From: Modestobacter excelsi
GTDB taxonomy: Bacteria > Actinomycetota > Actinomycetes > Mycobacteriales > Geodermatophilaceae
Assembly: GCF_005930495.1 (NCBI RefSeq)
Contig: NZ_SJEX01000011.1
Location: 1 to 64,000, forward strand
DNA length: 64,000 nucleotides
Reading direction: 5' to 3'
In this document: positions 59,660 through 64,000 of the stretch, in pieces
Layout of the letters: each line of letters starts with the position of its first letter
How positions within the stretch are numbered: the first letter of the stretch is position 1
Program-made: the position numbers and the translations under genes
The notes under the pieces: model-generated
What the model saw: the letters and a program-made list of their open reading frames with translations, nothing else
Told to the model about the DNA's origin: nothing
The model's database searches: none

Positions 59660-60619
59660 CTAGGAGGCGGCGACCGCGGTCCGCGACCGGCGCGTGTACA
59701 GCGGGGCCAGCCGGGGCACCAGTGCCCACACCAGCCCGGCGTAGAGCGCACCGAGCAGCGTGTCGACGACGTAGTGCTCGCCGGACCAGACCAGCACCAC
59801 CGGCATCAGGAGGGCGTAGGTCACCAGCGCGGCCCGCTGCCAGAGGTGCCGGGCCAGCGGCAGCAGCACCAGGCAGGTGAGGACGGCGAAGGCGGTGTGC
59901 AGCGAGGGCACCGCAGCGACCGCGTTCACCTGCCCCTGGCTCGAGTGCAGCACCGCGCCGGCCTTCGGCAGCCCGAGCACCGCCCAGCCGGAACTGCTGA
60001 TCCGGTCGACGTGGTCGATGACGCCGTCCTTCGCGGCCAGCCACGGCGGCGCGGCCGGGTACAGAACGTAGGTGAGCAGCCCGGCCGCCGACAGCGCCAG
60101 CACCAGCCGGACGTAGCCGGTCCAGCGGGCCCGGTCGCGCAGCCACAGCACGGCCAGCACGACCGGCGTCACCACGAAGTGGCTGGCGTAGACCAGCGAG
60201 GCCACCGCCGCCCACCACGCGGCGCCCCAGTGCTGCTGCAGCCACACGGTGGGCAGCACGCCGTCGCCCAGCCAGCGGTCCACGGCTGCGGGCTCGGTGA
60301 CGTGGACAGGTATCCCGAGGCCGTCGGCCATGCCGCGGCTGAGGTCGTACAGCAGCAGCAGCGCCATGAGCGGCACCCAGTCGACCAGCAGGCGCCCGAG
60401 CGCCGCCCAGCCGCGGCCGACCGACTGCGCCGCCAGCACGGCGAGCACCCAGCCCAGCAGCACCACCCGGTCGGTGGGCAGGCCGGCGGACAGGCACCGG
60501 GCGAGGAACACCGCGACCAGCCCGGCGGTCAGCAGGCGGCGCACCCCGCGGTGCCGCTCGGCCGCCCCGGCGGGCGAGGCCACCACCGGAGGCGTCGCCG
60601 GGCCGGCCGCGGTCGTCAT
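59660..60619 (-). CDS. PAP2-superfamily membrane phosphatase/transferase
   Basis: 319 residues with about eight hydrophobic segments. AAVPSLHTAFAVLTCLVLLP (motif with SLH) and WSGEHYVVDTLLGALYAG (third motif with H and D) are the PAP2 signatures; the first (KxxxxxxRP) is weak, as in the inositol phosphorylceramide synthase-like branch. Lipid phosphate or phosphoinositide-type activity in the membrane is likely. ATG 60619 is the start. Immediately next to the sirtuin gene. Confidence 0.8.
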   Translation of the reverse strand: MTTAAGPATPPVVASPAGAAERHRGVRRLLTAGLVAVFLARCLSAGLPTDRVVLLGWVLAVLAAQSVGRGWAALGRLLVDWVPLMALLLLYDLSRGMADGLGIPVHVTEPAAVDRWLGDGVLPTVWLQQHWGAAWWAAVASLVYASHFVVTPVVLAVLWLRDRARWTGYVRLVLALSAAGLLTYVLYPAAPPWLAAKDGVIDHVDRISSSGWAVLGLPKAGAVLHSSQGQVNAVAAVPSLHTAFAVLTCLVLLPLARHLWQRAALVTYALLMPVVLVWSGEHYVVDTLLGALYAGLVWALVPRLAPLYTRRSRTAVAAS

Positions 60620-60866
60620 GGGGTCGGACGCTAGGCGACGTCGTCCCCGGACGGGAGCCGTCCCCGCACGGCACGCCGCCCCACCGCCGCGGCCGGGACG
60701 CCGGTGACGGACGGGGCCCGCTCCCGGGCACGACGGGTGACCTCGGTCACCCGCAGCGCAGGAAAGGGTTGCCTTGGTCCGCGCACCGAGCGGGAGGCTG
60801 GGATGATCCGGGGTGCACATGGAGGCGCATGACGCGCGCAGGACCAGCGAGGGTGAGGCGCAAGCA

Positions 60867-63701
<2,835 letters not shown>

Positions 63702-63726
63702 TCACCGGTCGAGAACTGGACAGCTG

Positions 63727-64000
63727 ATGGACCTGGGCCTGGGTGGCCGCGGACTCCTGCTCACCGGCGCGAGCCGGGGGCTGGGGTTCGCGACCGCCCG
63801 GGCCCTCGTCGACGACGGCGCCCGGGTGCTGCTCAGCGCCCGGTCCGCCGACGCCGTCGACGCGGCCGCCGCGGCGCTGGGCGGTGCCCCGGCGGCGACC
63901 GGCCTGGCCGCCGACCTCGCCGACGCCCGGGCCGCCGAGGAGCTCGTCGGTGCCGCGGTCGACCGGCTCGGCCGGATCGACGGCGCGCTGGTCTCGGTCG
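63727..64000 (+). CDS. Short-chain dehydrogenase/reductase, 3' end outside window
   Basis: Ninety-one codons from ATG 63727 to the window edge read LLLTGASRGLGFATARALVD (cofactor motif) and LLSARSADAVDAAAAAL, GRIDGALVSV. Enough for an SDR call; the active-site part is outside the window. It starts 25 bp after the aconitase stop and may be in the same operon. Confidence 0.75.
   Translation, partial: MDLGLGGRGLLLTGASRGLGFATARALVDDGARVLLSARSADAVDAAAAALGGAPAATGLAADLADARAAEELVGAAVDRLGRIDGALVSV

Overview
The window reads as chromosomal DNA of a high-GC actinobacterium. It is very GC-rich by eye, GTG starts are common, genes often overlap by ATGA/GTGA, and several genes have TANNNT -10 elements 6-7 nt before the start codon, as in leaderless transcripts. 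Geodermatophilaceae (Blastococcus/Geodermatophilus/Modestobacter) is my best guess, but that is inference; nothing here is a taxonomic marker. I see no tRNA, rRNA, CRISPR array, transposase or integrase.

Layout. (1) 1-4.95 kb: an operon-like run for nitrogenous compounds (GlxD/MgsC-like glutamate synthase subunit, HutD, sarcosine/N-methyl amino acid oxidase, allantoate/carbamoyl amino acid amidohydrolase), with a convergent Asp/Glu racemase. (2) 5.1-10.8 kb: mixed accessory genes, several broken: a decayed DeoR regulator, an internally deleted DUF4406-like gene, two SDR/epimerase remnants, plus an intact serine hydrolase, GNAT, HSL-type hydrolase and PucR-like regulator. (3) 10.8-37.2 kb: the most unusual stretch. 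Six copies of the first ~150 bp (leaderless -10 plus about 46 codons) of a zinc-type quinone oxidoreductase gene lie on the + strand. The first five are truncated or degraded; the last opens the intact gene (37238-38212). Between the copies sit four substantial cargo modules and one short spacer: ImmA/XRE with a DHFR-like/SRPBCC/ArsR operon; LLM monooxygenase/MFS/TetR with ArsR/CDF metal efflux; a tartrate-type catabolic set (GntP, LysR, TtuC-like dehydrogenase, glycerate kinase) with a Tat-exported dioxygenase and TatA; and a TetR-flanked redox island (two AKRs, FAD monooxygenase, AhpD-like protein, two SDRs, MFS, SnoaL). This pattern suggests repeated insertion at the 5' end of the oxidoreductase gene and is the main candidate for an undescribed system.

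(4) 38.2-52.2 kb: an intact polyol/sugar catabolic locus: mannitol-type dehydrogenase, two LacI regulators, three SDR polyol dehydrogenases, a ribose-type ABC transporter, an AGE-family isomerase, a class II aldolase, a PfkB kinase and an FGGY kinase. It forms a plausible route from uptake through oxidation and phosphorylation to aldol cleavage. (5) 52.2-64 kb: core-like genes: a MoxR-DUF58-VWA operon, a candidate C-rich-loop small RNA, a secreted NlpC/P60 hydrolase, an acyl-CoA synthetase, a sirtuin, a PAP2-family membrane protein, aconitase and the start of an SDR gene.

Gene calls rest on reading translations and motifs by eye; no database search was run. Substrates are family-level inferences unless stated.
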